DNA from: Microcella putealis
GTDB lineage: Bacteria; Actinomycetota; Actinomycetes; Actinomycetales; Microbacteriaceae
Direction: 5' to 3'
DNA length: 64,000 nucleotides
Assembly (NCBI RefSeq): GCF_004216575.1
Contig: NZ_SGWW01000003.1
Coordinates: forward strand, 248,001-312,000
In this document: in pieces, positions 1 to 9,726 of the stretch
Layout: each line of letters begins with the position of its first letter
Numbering within the stretch: position 1 is the first letter of the stretch
Position numbers and translations under genes: made by a program
The notes under the pieces: model-generated
What the model was told of the DNA's origin: nothing
Seen by the model: the letters and a program-made list of their open reading frames with translations, nothing else
The model's database searches: none

Positions 1-949
1 CGCCGCGAGCGTGCTGGGCATTCCGGGGGTCCCGCTCGCGAGCGACGTCGCCGCCGTCGTCGGCTGGGGCGCCGCCTGGCGCGCGGCGCTCGACCCGCTG
101 ATTCCCGGGCTGATTGGCGCGAAGGCCGACACCGTCGGCGAGCTCGTGCGCCGCCGCATGGGCACGGGCGTGCTCGAGAAGCTCGTCGCTCCCGTCGTTG
201 AGGGGGTGCACTCGCGCCACCCCGATGAGGTGCCGGTCTCGGCGCTCGGCGAGGTTCCGCGCCACATGTCGCGCGGCACCGCGCTCGCCGCCGCGGTGCG
301 CCGCGTGCGCGACGCGGCCCCCGCGGGCAGCCTCGTCGCGAGCCTCGACGGCGGCCTTCACACGCTCGTGGATGCGCTGCTCGCCGGAATCGAGAAAGCC
401 GGCGGCGAGATCGTCACCGGCACCACCGCCGAACTGGTCGACGAGGGCACGGTCTCGCTCACCCACGCGAACGGCACGGTCACGCGCGAAAACGGTCGCA
501 TCGTGATCGCCGCGCCCGGCATCGCCGAGCCCGCCACGACGAGCCCCGCGCACCTCGTCACGATCGCCCTCAACGCGCCCGCCCTCGCCGACGCCCCGCG
601 CGGCACCGGCCTGCTCGTCGCCCGCGGCAGCCGCGTGCGCGCCCGCGCTCTCACCCACCTCACGGCGAAGTGGCCGTGGCTGCGTGAGCGTGCAGGCAGC
701 ACCGAACTCGTGCGCCTCAGCTACGCCGAACCCGCCGAGCTGTCGACGGCCCTCGCCGACGCGAGCACCCTGCTCGGCGTCCCCCTCGAGGCGCCACAGG
801 TCGTTGACCACGCGACCGTCTCGTGGAGCCGCGCGCAGCCCACCGAACCGCACCCCAGCATCCCCACCATCGGCGAACAGGCCTCCGGAACGGGCCTCGC
901 CGCCGTCATCGCCCACGCCGAGCGCACTGCGAAGGAGCTCATCCCATGA
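1..949 (+). CDS. cgoX: Coproporphyrinogen III oxidase (CgoX/HemY), C-terminal part
   Basis: The gene enters from before the window in frame 2, so only about the last 315 residues are seen. The product is the FAD-dependent oxidase that turns coproporphyrinogen III into coproporphyrin III in the coproporphyrin-dependent heme route of Gram-positive bacteria (older name protoporphyrinogen oxidase, HemG/HemY). The visible part has the substrate-side region and a C-terminal [18 protein letters not shown] helix resembling the FAD-closing end of this family. The N-terminal dinucleotide fold is outside. The stop overlaps the hemQ start (ATGA), and the next gene in the pathway follows directly, which supports the call. 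hemE is expected upstream but cannot be seen. Confidence 0.9.
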   Translation, partial: AASVLGIPGVPLASDVAAVVGWGAAWRAALDPLIPGLIGAKADTVGELVRRRMGTGVLEKLVAPVVEGVHSRHPDEVPVSALGEVPRHMSRGTALAAAVRRVRDAAPAGSLVASLDGGLHTLVDALLAGIEKAGGEIVTGTTAELVDEGTVSLTHANGTVTRENGRIVIAAPGIAEPATTSPAHLVTIALNAPALADAPRGTGLLVARGSRVRARALTHLTAKWPWLRERAGSTELVRLSYAEPAELSTALADASTLLGVPLEAPQVVDHATVSWSRAQPTEPHPSIPTIGEQASGTGLAAVIAHAERTAKELIP

Positions 950-1611
950 CCGACCAGGTTGCCTACACCCTCTACGCCGTGCTGCGGCGCGACCCCCACC
1001 GCGAGGCCAGCGGCGCGGGCGTCGCCGAGGCACTCGCCGCCGTCGCCGGGACGGGCGTCGTCGTGCGTGGCCTCTACGACGTGAGCGGCCTGCGCTCTGA
1101 CGCCGACATCATGGTTTGGATGCACGGGGAGAGCCCCGAAGCGATTCAGGCGGCCATGCGCACCATCCGTCGCGCCCCGCTGCTGTCGACGTTGCTTCCG
1201 ACCTGGAACGCGATGGGCGTGCATGTGCAGGCCGAGTTCAGCCGCAGCCACGCTCCCGCCTTCATGCTCGGCAAAGACCCGCTCGAGTGGCTCTGCGTGT
1301 ACCCGTTCGTGCGCTCGTACGAGTGGTACTTGCTGCCCGACGACGAGCGCCGCGAGATGCTCGCCGAGCACGGCCGCAAGGGCAGCGCGTTCACGGGCGT
1401 GCTGGCGAACACGGTCGCGGCGTTCGCGCTCAACGACTACGAGTGGTTGCTCGGGTTGGAGAGCGACAATCTGTTAGACCTCGTCGACATGATGCGCGAC
1501 CTGCGCTACACGGAGGCGCGGCGCCACGTGCGCGAAGAGGTTCCGTTCTTCACCGGCAGGCGCTTCGGCGACGCCGACATTGACGCGCAGATCTTGGAGG
1601 TTGTGCGATGA
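946..1611 (+). CDS. hemQ: Coproheme decarboxylase HemQ (ChdC), chlorite dismutase-like
   Basis: This 221-residue protein catalyses the last step of the coproporphyrin-dependent route: H2O2-driven double decarboxylation of coproheme to heme b in the cytoplasm. It has the chlorite-dismutase-like dimeric ferredoxin fold with the family segments [10 protein letters not shown] near the N terminus, [13 protein letters not shown], and [20 protein letters not shown] followed by AEHGRKG (candidate heme-side Tyr and His). The ATG at 946 is chosen because it overlaps the cgoX stop (ATGA) and gives the family's usual length; the frame stays open upstream but without family sequence. HemQ in this operon is diagnostic of the CPD pathway rather than the classical protoporphyrin route. 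Confidence 0.95.
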   Translation: MTDQVAYTLYAVLRRDPHREASGAGVAEALAAVAGTGVVVRGLYDVSGLRSDADIMVWMHGESPEAIQAAMRTIRRAPLLSTLLPTWNAMGVHVQAEFSRSHAPAFMLGKDPLEWLCVYPFVRSYEWYLLPDDERREMLAEHGRKGSAFTGVLANTVAAFALNDYEWLLGLESDNLLDLVDMMRDLRYTEARRHVREEVPFFTGRRFGDADIDAQILEVVR

Positions 1612-2879
1612 CCATCACGAACAACGGGCTCGGTACCGACGGCAAGGCCGTCGTCGTCGACCTGAACGAGGGCCGCTACGAGGGCGAGCAGTTCGCCCGC
1701 GCGGCGAGCGAGACGGCGCAGAAGTACGTGCTGCCCGGCCGCGTCGAGGAGGCCGTTGCCTACGACGCCGTGATCCTCGCCGGCTTCGGCGGCCCCGAGG
1801 GGCAGGACGATGTCATCCCCTTCCTCCGCAACGTCACCCGCGGCCGCGGGATCCCCGACGAGCGCCTGGAAGAGGTCGCGCACCACTACCGCCACTTCGG
1901 CGGCGTGAGCCCGATCAACCAGCAGAACCGCGAGCTGCAGGCCGCCCTGCAGGCCGAGGCCGACCGCCGGGGCCTTGGCATTCCGATCTACTGGGGCAAC
2001 CGCAACTGGGATCCGTACCTGCCTGAGGCGCTGCAGAAGGCCTACGACGACGGCCACCGCACAATTCTGGGCCTCGCGACGAGCGCGTATTCGAGCTTCT
2101 CGAGCTGCCGCCAGTACCGCGAAGACTTCGCGAAGGCTCTCGACGAGACGGGCCTGTGGGGCGAGGTGCGCATCGACAAGATCGCCCAGTTCTTCGACGC
2201 GCCCGGCTTTGTGCAGCCCTTCGTCGCCGGCGTCGTGGATGCGCTGCGCACGCTGATCGCGGAGGGCGCCGACCTCACGACGACGCGTGTCTTGTTCGCG
2301 ACCCACAGCATCCCGACGTCTGACGCGGAGCGCAGCGGACCGCGTGACGTCGACTGGGGCGACGGCGGCGCCTACGCCGCCCAGCACCTCGCCGTCAGCG
2401 AGGTCATCATGCAGAAGGCGCTCGCCGAGCTGCGCGCCGAAGACGGGCACGCGAACCTGCCCGACGTCGAGTGGCAGCTCGTCTACCAGAGCCGTTCGGG
2501 ACCCCCGAGCCAGCCGTGGCTTGAGCCTGACATCAACGACGCAATCGCCGAGCACGCCGCCGCCGGCGCGACCGCGATCGTCATGGTGCCGGTCGGCTTC
2601 GTGAGCGACCACATGGAGGTCATGTGGGATCTCGACACCGAGGCGATGGAGACCTGCGAAGAGCACAATCTGCGCGCGCTGCGGGTGCCGACGCCAGGTG
2701 TCGACCCCGTCTACGTCAGCGGCCTCATCGACCTGATTGAGGAGCGCCTCAACGGCACCCCGACGAGCGAGCGCGTGCGCGAGACGACGCTCGGCCCCTG
2801 GTACGACGTGTGCCGCCCGGGCTGCTGCGAGAACGTGCGCGCGGGCTTCAAGCCGGCGATTTCGGGTCTGCAGCCGTGA
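1608..2879 (+). CDS. hemH: Coproporphyrin III ferrochelatase (CpfC/HemH)
   Basis: 423 residues; inserts ferrous iron into coproporphyrin III, between CgoX and HemQ in this pathway. Family segments seen include [20 protein letters not shown] near residue 55, [11 protein letters not shown], the ATHSIP segment, and the C-terminal metal-site region [17 protein letters not shown] with its His and Glu. Cys167 and C-terminal Cys402, Cys406 and Cys407 (motif CRPGCCEN) are placed like the [2Fe-2S] cluster ligands known from actinobacterial ferrochelatases; cluster presence is inferred. The start overlaps the hemQ stop (ATGA), and the stop overlaps the hemC start (GTGA). The N terminus is about 45 residues longer than the catalytic core, as in other actinobacterial forms. 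Confidence 0.95.
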   Translation: MTITNNGLGTDGKAVVVDLNEGRYEGEQFARAASETAQKYVLPGRVEEAVAYDAVILAGFGGPEGQDDVIPFLRNVTRGRGIPDERLEEVAHHYRHFGGVSPINQQNRELQAALQAEADRRGLGIPIYWGNRNWDPYLPEALQKAYDDGHRTILGLATSAYSSFSSCRQYREDFAKALDETGLWGEVRIDKIAQFFDAPGFVQPFVAGVVDALRTLIAEGADLTTTRVLFATHSIPTSDAERSGPRDVDWGDGGAYAAQHLAVSEVIMQKALAELRAEDGHANLPDVEWQLVYQSRSGPPSQPWLEPDINDAIAEHAAAGATAIVMVPVGFVSDHMEVMWDLDTEAMETCEEHNLRALRVPTPGVDPVYVSGLIDLIEERLNGTPTSERVRETTLGPWYDVCRPGCCENVRAGFKPAISGLQP

Positions 2880-3841
2880 GTGGTGCCGAGTCCGCCCCGA
2901 TCCGGCTCGGCACTCGCGGAAGCGCCCTCGCGCTCGCCCAGTCGCAGCGCGTCGCCGACTCGATCGCGGCCCGCACAGGTCAGCCGGTCGAGCTCGTGCC
3001 GATCACGACCCACGGCGACACCTCGACGGCGTCGCTTGCGAGCATGGGTGGCGTCGGCGTGTTCGTCGCCGCCGTGCGCGAGGCGCTGCTCGCGGGCGAC
3101 TGCGACGTGGTCGTGCACTCGCTGAAAGACCTGCCGACGACCCCGCACGATGGCCTTGTGGTCGCCGCCATGCCCAAGCGGGCGGATGCGCGCGACGCGC
3201 TGGTCTCACGCGATGCGGTCACGCTCGATCTGCTTCCCGACGGCGCAAAGGTCGGCACGGGCTCGCCGCGTCGGCGCGCCCAGCTGCGCCGGCGCCGCCC
3301 GGCGCTTCAGATTGTCGACCTGCGCGGCAACGTCGACACCCGCATCGGGCGCGTGCTCGGCGATAAGGAGGGCGTGGATGCCGACCTCGACGCCGTCGTG
3401 CTCGCCGCGGCGGGCCTCGAGCGCATCGGCCGGGAAGACGTGATTACCGAGCACCTCGGGATCGACGGCTGGCCAACCGCCCCCGGCCAGGGCGCGCTCG
3501 CCGTCGAGACGCGGGCCGACGCCCGCGGCCCGCTGCGCTCGGCGCTGAAGAGCATGGATCACCACGCCACCCGCGTCGCGGTCGATTCCGAGCGCGCCGT
3601 GCTGCGCCTACTCGAGGCCGGCTGCTCGGCCCCGCTCGGCGCGCACGCGTTCATCGATGGCGGCATGCTCTTCCTCTCGGCGCGGGTCTACTCGCCAGAG
3701 ACGGGGGAGCGCGTCTCGAGCGCCCACGCCCTGTACCTCGAAGACACGAAGACCCCGGCGGAGGACGCGGCGGCCCGCGTTGTGGAGGATCTGCTGAAGC
3801 AGGGCGCCGCCGAGCTCGCCCCGCTGGGAGGGACCCCGTGA
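2876..3841 (+). CDS. hemC: Hydroxymethylbilane synthase (porphobilinogen deaminase)
   Basis: 321 residues from a GTG that overlaps the hemH stop (GTGA). The enzyme joins four porphobilinogens into the linear tetrapyrrole. Signature regions are [14 protein letters not shown] at the N terminus, HSLKDLPT, the [11 protein letters not shown][13 protein letters not shown] arginine-rich active site, and [11 protein letters not shown], where Cys250 should carry the dipyrromethane cofactor. A longer reading frame starting at 2810 would run into hemH and adds no family sequence, so 2876 is preferred. The stop overlaps the hemB start. Confidence 0.95.
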   Translation: MSGAESAPIRLGTRGSALALAQSQRVADSIAARTGQPVELVPITTHGDTSTASLASMGGVGVFVAAVREALLAGDCDVVVHSLKDLPTTPHDGLVVAAMPKRADARDALVSRDAVTLDLLPDGAKVGTGSPRRRAQLRRRRPALQIVDLRGNVDTRIGRVLGDKEGVDADLDAVVLAAAGLERIGREDVITEHLGIDGWPTAPGQGALAVETRADARGPLRSALKSMDHHATRVAVDSERAVLRLLEAGCSAPLGAHAFIDGGMLFLSARVYSPETGERVSSAHALYLEDTKTPAEDAAARVVEDLLKQGAAELAPLGGTP

Positions 3842-4839
3842 CCGACACCTTTTCCCGCGATCTCGCCCCGCGCATCCGCCCTCGCCGCCTGCGCCAGTCG
3901 GCGGCGATGCGCCGCCTCGTCAGCGAGACCGAGCTGAGCCCCCGGCACCTCGTGCTGCCGCTATTCGTGCGCGAGGGCCTCGACGCCCCGCAGCCGATCG
4001 CGTCAATGCCGGGGGTCGAGCAGCATTCGCTCGACAGCCTGCGGCGGATCGCCGCCGAGGCGGCCGAGGCCGGGCTTGGCGGGGTCATGCTGTTCGGTGT
4101 GCCCGCCAGCCGCGATGCGGTCGGCTCGGGCGCGACCGACCCCGAGGGCATCCTCAATGTCGCCACCCGCGCGATCGCCGACGAGGTCGGCGACGCGCTC
4201 GTCGTGCAGACCGACCTCTGCCTCGACGAGTTCACCGACCACGGCCACTGCGGCGTGTTGGATGCGCGCGGCCGGGTCGACAACGACGCCACGCTCGAGC
4301 GCTACACGGCCATGGCGATCGCCCAGGCCGAGGCCGGTTCGCAGCTGCTCGGCCTCAGCGGCATGATGGACGGCCAGACGGCCGCCGTGCGCACCGCGCT
4401 CGACGACGCGGGCCACACCGACGTCGCCCTGCTCGCCTACTCGGCGAAGTACGCCTCGGCGTTCTACGGGCCGTTCCGCGACGCGGTCGACTCGCAGCTC
4501 ACTGGCGACCGCCGCACCTACCAGCTCGACCCGGCGAACGGGCGCGAGGGTGTGCGCGAGGCGCTTATCGACCTCGAGGAGGGCGCTGACGTGGTCATGG
4601 TGAAGCCGGCGCTCGCGTACCTCGACGTGCTGCGCCAGGTCGCCGACCTCTCGACCGTGCCTGTCTGGGCGTACATGGTGTCGGGCGAGTACGCGATGAT
4701 CGCCGCCGCCGCGCAGAACGGCTGGCTCGACGGCGACCGCGCGCAGCTCGAAGCGCTCATCTCGATTCGCCGCGCCGGGGCGGACGCCGTGCTCTCGTAC
4801 GCCGCGCTCGACCTGGCCCAGAAGGGACTCCTCTCATGA
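3838..4839 (+). CDS. hemB: Delta-aminolevulinic acid dehydratase (porphobilinogen synthase)
   Basis: 333 residues; condenses two 5-aminolevulinates to porphobilinogen. Schiff-base lysines are visible as Lys204 ([10 protein letters not shown]) and Lys256 ([10 protein letters not shown]). The metal site reads [15 protein letters not shown] with Cys128, Asp130 and Cys138, so the middle cysteine of the usual three-Cys zinc site is Asp. This is an intermediate between zinc-type and Mg-type enzymes, and metal preference cannot be told from sequence. The GTG start overlaps the hemC stop, and the stop overlaps the hemL start. Confidence 0.95.
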   Translation: MTDTFSRDLAPRIRPRRLRQSAAMRRLVSETELSPRHLVLPLFVREGLDAPQPIASMPGVEQHSLDSLRRIAAEAAEAGLGGVMLFGVPASRDAVGSGATDPEGILNVATRAIADEVGDALVVQTDLCLDEFTDHGHCGVLDARGRVDNDATLERYTAMAIAQAEAGSQLLGLSGMMDGQTAAVRTALDDAGHTDVALLAYSAKYASAFYGPFRDAVDSQLTGDRRTYQLDPANGREGVREALIDLEEGADVVMVKPALAYLDVLRQVADLSTVPVWAYMVSGEYAMIAAAAQNGWLDGDRAQLEALISIRRAGADAVLSYAALDLAQKGLLS

Positions 4840-6203
4840 CCCGCTTCATTTCGGGCCGCACCCCCACCACCAACGCCGAAGCGTTCGAGCGGGCGCTCGT
4901 CGTCACGCCCGGAGGCGTCAACTCGCCGGTGCGGGCGTTCCGCTCGGTCGGCGGCACGCCCGTCTTCCTCGCGAGTGGTCACGGGCCGTACGTGGTTGAC
5001 GTCGAGGGCACCGAATACGTCGACCTTGTGGGGCAGTGGGGGCCGGCGTTGCTCGGCCACGCGCATCCTGGCGTCATCGCGGCCGCGCGGGCGGCCGTCG
5101 AGAAGGGGCTCGGATTCGGCGCCGCCTCGACGGGCGAGGTCGAGTTGGCCGAGCTCGTGCTTGACCGCCTGACGCTCACCGGGCCGGACGGCGCCGAGCG
5201 CCGCGGCATCGAGAAGCTGCGCCTCGTCTCGACCGGTACCGAGGCGACCATGACGGCGATCCGCCTCGCGCGCGGCGCGACCGGCCGGCCGCTGCTCGTG
5301 AAGTTCGCCGGGCACTACCACGGGCATTCCGACTCGCTGCTGTCGGAGGCGGGCTCGGGCATCGCGACGCTGGGTATTCCGGGCTCGGCGGGCATCACCC
5401 CCGAGACAGCCGCCCAGACGATCGTGATCCCCTACAACGACGAGGAGGCGCTCGCCGAGGTCTTCGCCACGCACGGCGACCGCATTGCCGCCGTCATCAC
5501 CGAGGCCGCCGCCGCCAACATGGGCGTCGTGCCGCCGAAGCCGGGCTTCAACAAGCTGCTCGGCGATACCGCGCACGCGCACGGCGCGCTGCTGATCGTC
5601 GACGAGGTCATGACCGGGTTCCGCTCGACGGCGGCCGGCTGGTGGGGGCTCGAAGAGCGCGAGGGCGTGCCGTACGACGCTGACCTCATGACGTTCGGCA
5701 AGATCATCGGCGGCGGCCTGCCGCTCGCGGGCCTCGGCGGTCGCGCCGAGATTCTCGACCTGCTTGCTCCCCTCGGCCCGGTGTACCAGGCGGGCACGCT
5801 CAGCGGAAACCCCGTCGCCGTCGCGACCGGTGCCGCCATGCTGCGCGGCGCCGGCCCCGAGGTGTACGAGCACCTGCCCCGCGTCGCGCACGAGATCGCT
5901 TCTGGTCTCTCGGATGCGCTGAGTGCGGAGGGCGTCGCCCACACGGTTGCATGGGCGGGCTCGCAGTTCTCGATCTTCTTCCGCGACAGCGCCCCTCAGA
6001 ACTACGCGGAGGCGCAGGCCCAAGACGTCTTCCGCTTCGGCCCCTACTTCCACGCGATGCTCGAACACGGTGTCTCGCTGCCGCCGAGCGTGTACGAGGC
6101 GTGGTTCGTGTCGGCCGCGCACGACGAGCGGGCGGTTGAGCGCGTGCTCGCGGCAGCGGTGCCGGCGGCGAAGGCTGCGGCTGCGGCTCTGCCCAGCGCG
6201 TAG
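4836..6203 (+). CDS. hemL: Glutamate-1-semialdehyde 2,1-aminomutase
   Basis: 455 residues; PLP-dependent conversion of glutamate-1-semialdehyde to 5-aminolevulinate, the C5 route entry. The fold-type I motifs are [13 protein letters not shown] near residue 25, [15 protein letters not shown] near 132, [10 protein letters not shown] near 254, and [13 protein letters not shown], where Lys289 is the PLP lysine. It overlaps the hemB stop (ATGA) and is the last gene of the six-gene operon. The early-step gene hemL and the late-step genes cgoX-hemQ-hemH are therefore co-transcribed, while hemA and hemE are not in the window and hemD lies 7 kb away. Confidence 0.96.
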   Translation: MTRFISGRTPTTNAEAFERALVVTPGGVNSPVRAFRSVGGTPVFLASGHGPYVVDVEGTEYVDLVGQWGPALLGHAHPGVIAAARAAVEKGLGFGAASTGEVELAELVLDRLTLTGPDGAERRGIEKLRLVSTGTEATMTAIRLARGATGRPLLVKFAGHYHGHSDSLLSEAGSGIATLGIPGSAGITPETAAQTIVIPYNDEEALAEVFATHGDRIAAVITEAAAANMGVVPPKPGFNKLLGDTAHAHGALLIVDEVMTGFRSTAAGWWGLEEREGVPYDADLMTFGKIIGGGLPLAGLGGRAEILDLLAPLGPVYQAGTLSGNPVAVATGAAMLRGAGPEVYEHLPRVAHEIASGLSDALSAEGVAHTVAWAGSQFSIFFRDSAPQNYAEAQAQDVFRFGPYFHAMLEHGVSLPPSVYEAWFVSAAHDERAVERVLAAAVPAAKAAAAALPSA

Positions 6204-6240
6204 AGAAGGCAGGGCCGGGCAAGCGGGCGGACCGCTGGGA

Positions 6241-6263
6241 AGTGTCAACACTATGTTGACACT
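6241..6263. promoter_or_regulatory. Perfect palindrome overlapping a TTGACA -35 box
   Basis: Perfect inverted repeat with 10-bp arms AGTGTCAACA and TGTTGACACT around a 3-base centre (CTA). The right arm contains TTGACA at 6256-6261, a consensus -35 element. A weak -10 (TTAGGT/TAGGTA, 6279-6285) lies 17-18 bases further and the HTH gene starts at 6294. A repressor bound here would cover the -35, and the adjacent small HTH protein is the natural candidate for autoregulation (inference). Confidence 0.75.
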
Positions 6264-6293
6264 TTGGGTATCGGGCGTTTAGGTAGTCACGAC

Positions 6294-6563
6294 ATGGCGA
6301 CGACAAAGAAGAACAACACCGAGGCGTGGCTCGACGATCTCGAGCTGACGCCGGAAGACATGCGCGACGGCACCCATCTGGCGAGGGTTGGCGCCGCGCT
6401 CGATGCGCTTGAAGCCGCGGAAAAGGGTCTTGCCGACGCGGTCGCGCTCGCTCACGCCGCTGGTGATTCGTGGGCCGCAATCGGGGCTGTGCTCGGCACC
6501 TCTCGGCAAGCCGCTCATCGAAAGTTTGCGCCCCACGTGACTCGCACGGGGATAGTCGGCTAA
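6294..6563 (+). CDS. Small helix-turn-helix DNA-binding protein
   Basis: 89-residue protein of which only the last half has a recognisable motif: the helix-turn-helix-like string SWAAIGAVLGTSRQAAHRKF, of a type common in short actinobacterial DNA-binding proteins. The N terminus is acidic (WLDDLELTPEDM) and the middle is an alanine-rich helix. It starts just after the 23-bp palindrome and TTGACA at 6241-6263. With a -10 near 6280 the transcript would begin within a few bases of the ATG, so the mRNA may be nearly leaderless. I found no Shine-Dalgarno sequence. It is monocistronic, closed by the stem-loop at 6572-6617. Its target is unknown; control of its own promoter is an inference from the palindrome, and a role in heme regulation is only suggested by position. 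Confidence 0.75.
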   Translation: MATTKKNNTEAWLDDLELTPEDMRDGTHLARVGAALDALEAAEKGLADAVALAHAAGDSWAAIGAVLGTSRQAAHRKFAPHVTRTGIVG

Positions 6564-6571
6564 CGACGCGG

Positions 6572-6617
6572 AACGGCCGCCCTTCCCACCGCAGTTGCGC
6601 GGGGAAGGGCGGCCGTT
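6572..6617. terminator. Bidirectional stem-loop terminator
   Basis: Perfect 16-bp inverted repeat: left arm 6572-6587, right arm 6602-6617, 14-base loop. It sits between the convergent HTH gene and the siderophore-binding lipoprotein gene. There is no long T-tract, as is usual in high-GC actinobacteria. Confidence 0.85.
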
Positions 6618-6648
6618 GTCGCGTGCCGCAATTGTGGCCGGGGCTGGC

Positions 6649-7713
6649 TCAGCCGATCTCGGCGACGGCGGCGGCGAGCTGGGCGACGACCTCGTCGAGG
6701 CCCCACGGCAGCGACAGCGCGGTGGGCGGCGAGACTGAGGCGATGAACTCGGTGCCGACGAGCTGGGCGACGGCGCCATCGGCGACGGCGGGAATCGCCT
6801 GCCCGTACGGGGCGTCGAGCAGGGCCTGCGCCTCGTCGGCCGTCGAACCGTAGACGACGACCACGTCGCTCGCCAGCTCGCTCGTACGCTCGTACGACAG
6901 CGTGAAGAAGAACGGCGACTCATCGGTGTCGAGCTCGTCGACGGCGGGGGCGTTCACGAAGCCGAGGTCGAGCATGAACTCGACGCGCGGGTCTTCGTCT
7001 GCGTAGACGTAGAAGGTGCCGGCCGTGTCCCACGCGGTGGCGAGGCTCACGCCCTGGAACTCGGGGTTCGCGTCGGCGGCGGCAGCCAGCTCGGCGTCGA
7101 TGCCGTCGAGCACCGCGTCGGCCTCGTCGGTGAGGCCGAGCGCCTCACCCGTGATCGAGATGACGTCGCGCCACGGCGTCGACCACGGCTGGTCGTCGTA
7201 CGCGACAACGGGGGCGATCGCGCTGAGCGTCTCGTACTGCTCCTCGGTGATGCCCGAATAATGGGCGAGGATCACGTCGGGGTCGGCTGCGGCGATGTCT
7301 TCGAACGGCACGTCTTCGCCGGTGTCGGGCAGCACGGTCGGGGTCTCGGCGCCGGCCTCGTCGAGGGCCTCGGCGATCCACGGAAGCACGCCGTTCTCGT
7401 CGCCGCCGTACGCCTGGAAGGGCATCGCCACGGGCACGACGCCGAGCGCGATGGCCGCATCGGTCGACCCCCAGCCCCAGGTGACGACCCGCTCGGGTGC
7501 CTCGGCGATCTCGGTCTCGCCGAAGGCGTGCTCGATCGTGACCGGGAAGGCGGCCGTGTCGGCCGCGGGGGCGGATCCCGTGTCAGCCTCGTCGGCGGGG
7601 GAGCCGGATGCGCATCCCGCGAGAACGAGAGCACTCGCGGCGGCGAGGGCGATGGCGGGCAGTGCGCGGGCAGTCATGGTGCGCGCAGAGTGGGCGCGGG
7701 GCGCAGCGGGCAT
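6649..7713 (-). CDS. Iron-siderophore ABC transporter, substrate-binding lipoprotein
   Basis: 354 residues. A lipoprotein signal peptide ends in the lipobox LVLAGC (Cys34 from the chosen start), followed by a disordered Ser/Ala/Asp linker and a FepB/FecB-type periplasmic-binding fold (VTIEHAFGETEIAEAPERVV, then GWGSTDAAIALGVVPV). It should be anchored outside the membrane and deliver ferric siderophore to the permeases encoded upstream. The ATG at 7713 has GAGGAG 10 bases before it. The internal ATG at 7677 would give a more typical 21-residue signal peptide but lacks an obvious ribosome site. It is last in its operon and has its own iron box at 7762-7780, so it can be transcribed more strongly than the membrane genes. 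Confidence 0.9.
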   Translation of the reverse strand: MPAAPRAHSARTMTARALPAIALAAASALVLAGCASGSPADEADTGSAPAADTAAFPVTIEHAFGETEIAEAPERVVTWGWGSTDAAIALGVVPVAMPFQAYGGDENGVLPWIAEALDEAGAETPTVLPDTGEDVPFEDIAAADPDVILAHYSGITEEQYETLSAIAPVVAYDDQPWSTPWRDVISITGEALGLTDEADAVLDGIDAELAAAADANPEFQGVSLATAWDTAGTFYVYADEDPRVEFMLDLGFVNAPAVDELDTDESPFFFTLSYERTSELASDVVVVYGSTADEAQALLDAPYGQAIPAVADGAVAQLVGTEFIASVSPPTALSLPWGLDEVVAQLAAAVAEIG

Positions 7714-7761
7714 GGGAAAGGTGCTCCTCGAGGAGGGGCCGCAACGAGGCGGCAGAACGGA

Positions 7762-7780
7762 TTAGGTAAGCCTAACCTTA
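7762..7780 (-). promoter_or_regulatory. DtxR/IdeR-type iron box upstream of the siderophore-binding lipoprotein
   Basis: Read on the minus strand it is TAAGGTTAGGCTTACCTAA, matching 17 of 19 positions of the DtxR/IdeR consensus (TTAGGTTAGGCTAACCTAA). It lies one base beyond the stop codon of the ATPase gene and about 50 bases before the lipoprotein start. This gives the last gene of the operon a private iron-repressed promoter. Confidence 0.88.
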
Positions 7781-8695
7781 CTAAACCGTCGCCTGGAAGA
7801 CAACCGGGGTTTTGGCCGGGTTAGGAACCGTGCTCGCAACCGGGGAGGCAACGGGCGAGACAAGCGCCCGGGGCAGTACGACCGGGCGACCCGTGTCGGG
7901 GTCGGTCAAGATGCGCGCGTCGATGCCGAACGCATCCCGCACCGTCGCCTCGGTGAGCACCTCGCCAGCTGTGCCCTGCGCGACGATGCGCCCGTCGCAG
8001 AGCACGACCAGCTCGTCGGCGTAGCGCGCTGCGAGCGTCAGGTCGTGCAGCACGACGACGACGGTTGTGCCCCGGTCGACCTCGGCCCGCAGCACGTCGA
8101 GCACCTCGACCTGGTGGGCGACGTCGAGCGCGCTCGTCGGCTCGTCGAGCAGCAGGATGCGCGGCTGCTGTGCCAGCGCCATCGCAATCCAGACGCGCTG
8201 CCGCTGCCCGCCGCTCAGCTCGTCCATGCGCCGCTCGGCGAGGGAGGCGGCGTCGGTCGCGGCAAGCGACGCCGCCACGACCGCGTCGTCGTCGCTCGAG
8301 CGGCCGCGGAAGACCGGCTGGTGCGGGTAGCGGCCGCGGGCGACGAGCTCGCCGGCCGTGATTCCCTCGGGAGCGATCGGGTTCTGCGGCAGCACGCCGA
8401 TCGTGCGCGCGAGCTGGCGGGCGGGGATGCGCTCAATCGGGTCGCCGTCGAGCGTGACGTGGCCTTCGTGCGCGGGCAGCAGACGGGCGAGGCCGCGAAG
8501 CAGGGTCGACTTGCCACTCGCGTTCGCGCCGACGAGCACGGTGAGGGCGCCGGGGCGCACGGCCACGTCGACGCCGTGGACGACCGGGCGGTCTTTCGTG
8601 TAGCCGAGGGTGAGATTCTCGGCGCGCAAGGCGGGCGCGGCGGCGCCGGGCGCGTCGGGCGAGAGCGTCACGGGAGCGGGTGCGGTCGCGGTCAT
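7781..8695 (-). CDS. Iron-siderophore ABC transporter ATPase (FepC/FecE type)
   Basis: 304 residues; cytoplasmic ATPase of the siderophore importer. Walker A is VGANASGKST, the ABC signature is LSGGQRQRVWIAMALAQ, Walker B is ILLLDEPTSALD, and the switch His is in VVLHDLTLAARYADEL. The alanine replacing the usual Asn/Gly pair in Walker A (GANASGKS) is common in this subfamily. The start at 8695 overlaps the upstream permease stop (ATGA). A longer reading frame from 8734 would overlap the permease and adds only non-family residues. Confidence 0.93.
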   Translation of the reverse strand: MTATAPAPVTLSPDAPGAAAPALRAENLTLGYTKDRPVVHGVDVAVRPGALTVLVGANASGKSTLLRGLARLLPAHEGHVTLDGDPIERIPARQLARTIGVLPQNPIAPEGITAGELVARGRYPHQPVFRGRSSDDDAVVAASLAATDAASLAERRMDELSGGQRQRVWIAMALAQQPRILLLDEPTSALDVAHQVEVLDVLRAEVDRGTTVVVVLHDLTLAARYADELVVLCDGRIVAQGTAGEVLTEATVRDAFGIDARILTDPDTGRPVVLPRALVSPVASPVASTVPNPAKTPVVFQATV

Positions 8696-9726
8696 GCGCG
8701 TCCTTCCTGGCGGGCGGCGCGGATCAGCAGCCACACGAGCAGTGGGGCGCCGACGGCGCCGGTGACAAGGCCGGCGGGCGGCTGCAGGGATCCGGGGATG
8801 AGGTTCTGGGCGACGAGGTCGCTGGCGAGCACGAGCACTGCACCCACGAGGGCGGCGGTCAGCACGGCGGGTCCTCCGCCGCGCAGGCGTCGGGCGATCG
8901 GCCCCGCCACGAAGGCAACGAAGGCGAGCGGGCCGGCGACGGCGACGGAGGCCGCGGCGAGCACGGTCGAGGCCGTCACCGCGAGGATGCGCGTGCGGCG
9001 CGGGCGCGAGCCCACCGCGGTCGCGGTCTCGTCGCCCAGCAGCTGGGCGGCGAGGGCGCCCCGCCCGAGAACGGTGCCGATGGCGACGACGGCGACGAGC
9101 ATCCCGAGCACGAGGGTTTCGGGGGTCGAGGGCGAGCCGACGCTGCCGACGAGCCAGAAGTAGGCGCTGTCGGCCTGCTCGAGGCGGGCGCGGGTGAGGG
9201 CGTAGCCGAGCACACCCTGTGCGAGGAAGGCGACGGCGATTCCGACGACGACGATGCGGGTTCCGCCGAGCTGTCGGCCGCTCGCGGCGAGCACCAGCAC
9301 GATGGCGACGGCGGCGCCGACGAGGGCCGAGCCCGATACGGCGAGACCCGTGGCGCCCGCCCCGATCGCGAGCACAGCGGCCGCGCTCGCCCCGCCCGTG
9401 ACGCCGACGATGTCGGGGCTCGCCAGCGGGTTGCGCACGACCGACTGCAGCAGCGCGCCCGCCATGCCGAGGGCGGCGCCGACGACGAGGGCGAGTGTGA
9501 GCCGGGGCAGGCGCAGCTCGCGCACGATGAACTGCGCGCCGCCGTCGGCCGTGCCGGCGAGCGCGGCGATGACGTCGGCGGGCGCGATCGCGACCGATCC
9601 GACGGCGAGCGCGGTGATCGCGAGGGCGATCCCGACGGCGGTGAGGATGCCCGTGGTGCTCGCGGCGCGCATCCGTCGTTCGCGTCGGGTGCGGTCAAGC
9701 GCGCCGAGCGCGACGGCCGCGCTCAT
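8692..9726 (-). CDS. Iron-siderophore ABC transporter permease 2 (FecCD/BtuC family)
   Basis: 344 residues with the hydrophobic pattern of about 9-10 membrane helices typical of FecCD permeases. The family region VRELRLPRLTLALVVGAALG and the coupling segment LLGDETATAVGSRPRRTR, which contacts the ATPase, are visible. It forms the membrane channel with the preceding permease. The ATG at 9726 overlaps the stop of permease 1 (ATGA), and its own stop overlaps the ATPase start. Confidence 0.92.
   Translation of the reverse strand: MSAAVALGALDRTRRERRMRAASTTGILTAVGIALAITALAVGSVAIAPADVIAALAGTADGGAQFIVRELRLPRLTLALVVGAALGMAGALLQSVVRNPLASPDIVGVTGGASAAAVLAIGAGATGLAVSGSALVGAAVAIVLVLAASGRQLGGTRIVVVGIAVAFLAQGVLGYALTRARLEQADSAYFWLVGSVGSPSTPETLVLGMLVAVVAIGTVLGRGALAAQLLGDETATAVGSRPRRTRILAVTASTVLAAASVAVAGPLAFVAFVAGPIARRLRGGGPAVLTAALVGAVLVLASDLVAQNLIPGSLQPPAGLVTGAVGAPLLVWLLIRAARQEGRA

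Noticed and set aside
4518-6251. 577-codon open frame on the minus strand opposite hemL and hemB
   Set aside because: Arg/Ala/Gly-rich with no family sequence; it is the antisense shadow of two certain genes, produced by the high GC at third codon positions.
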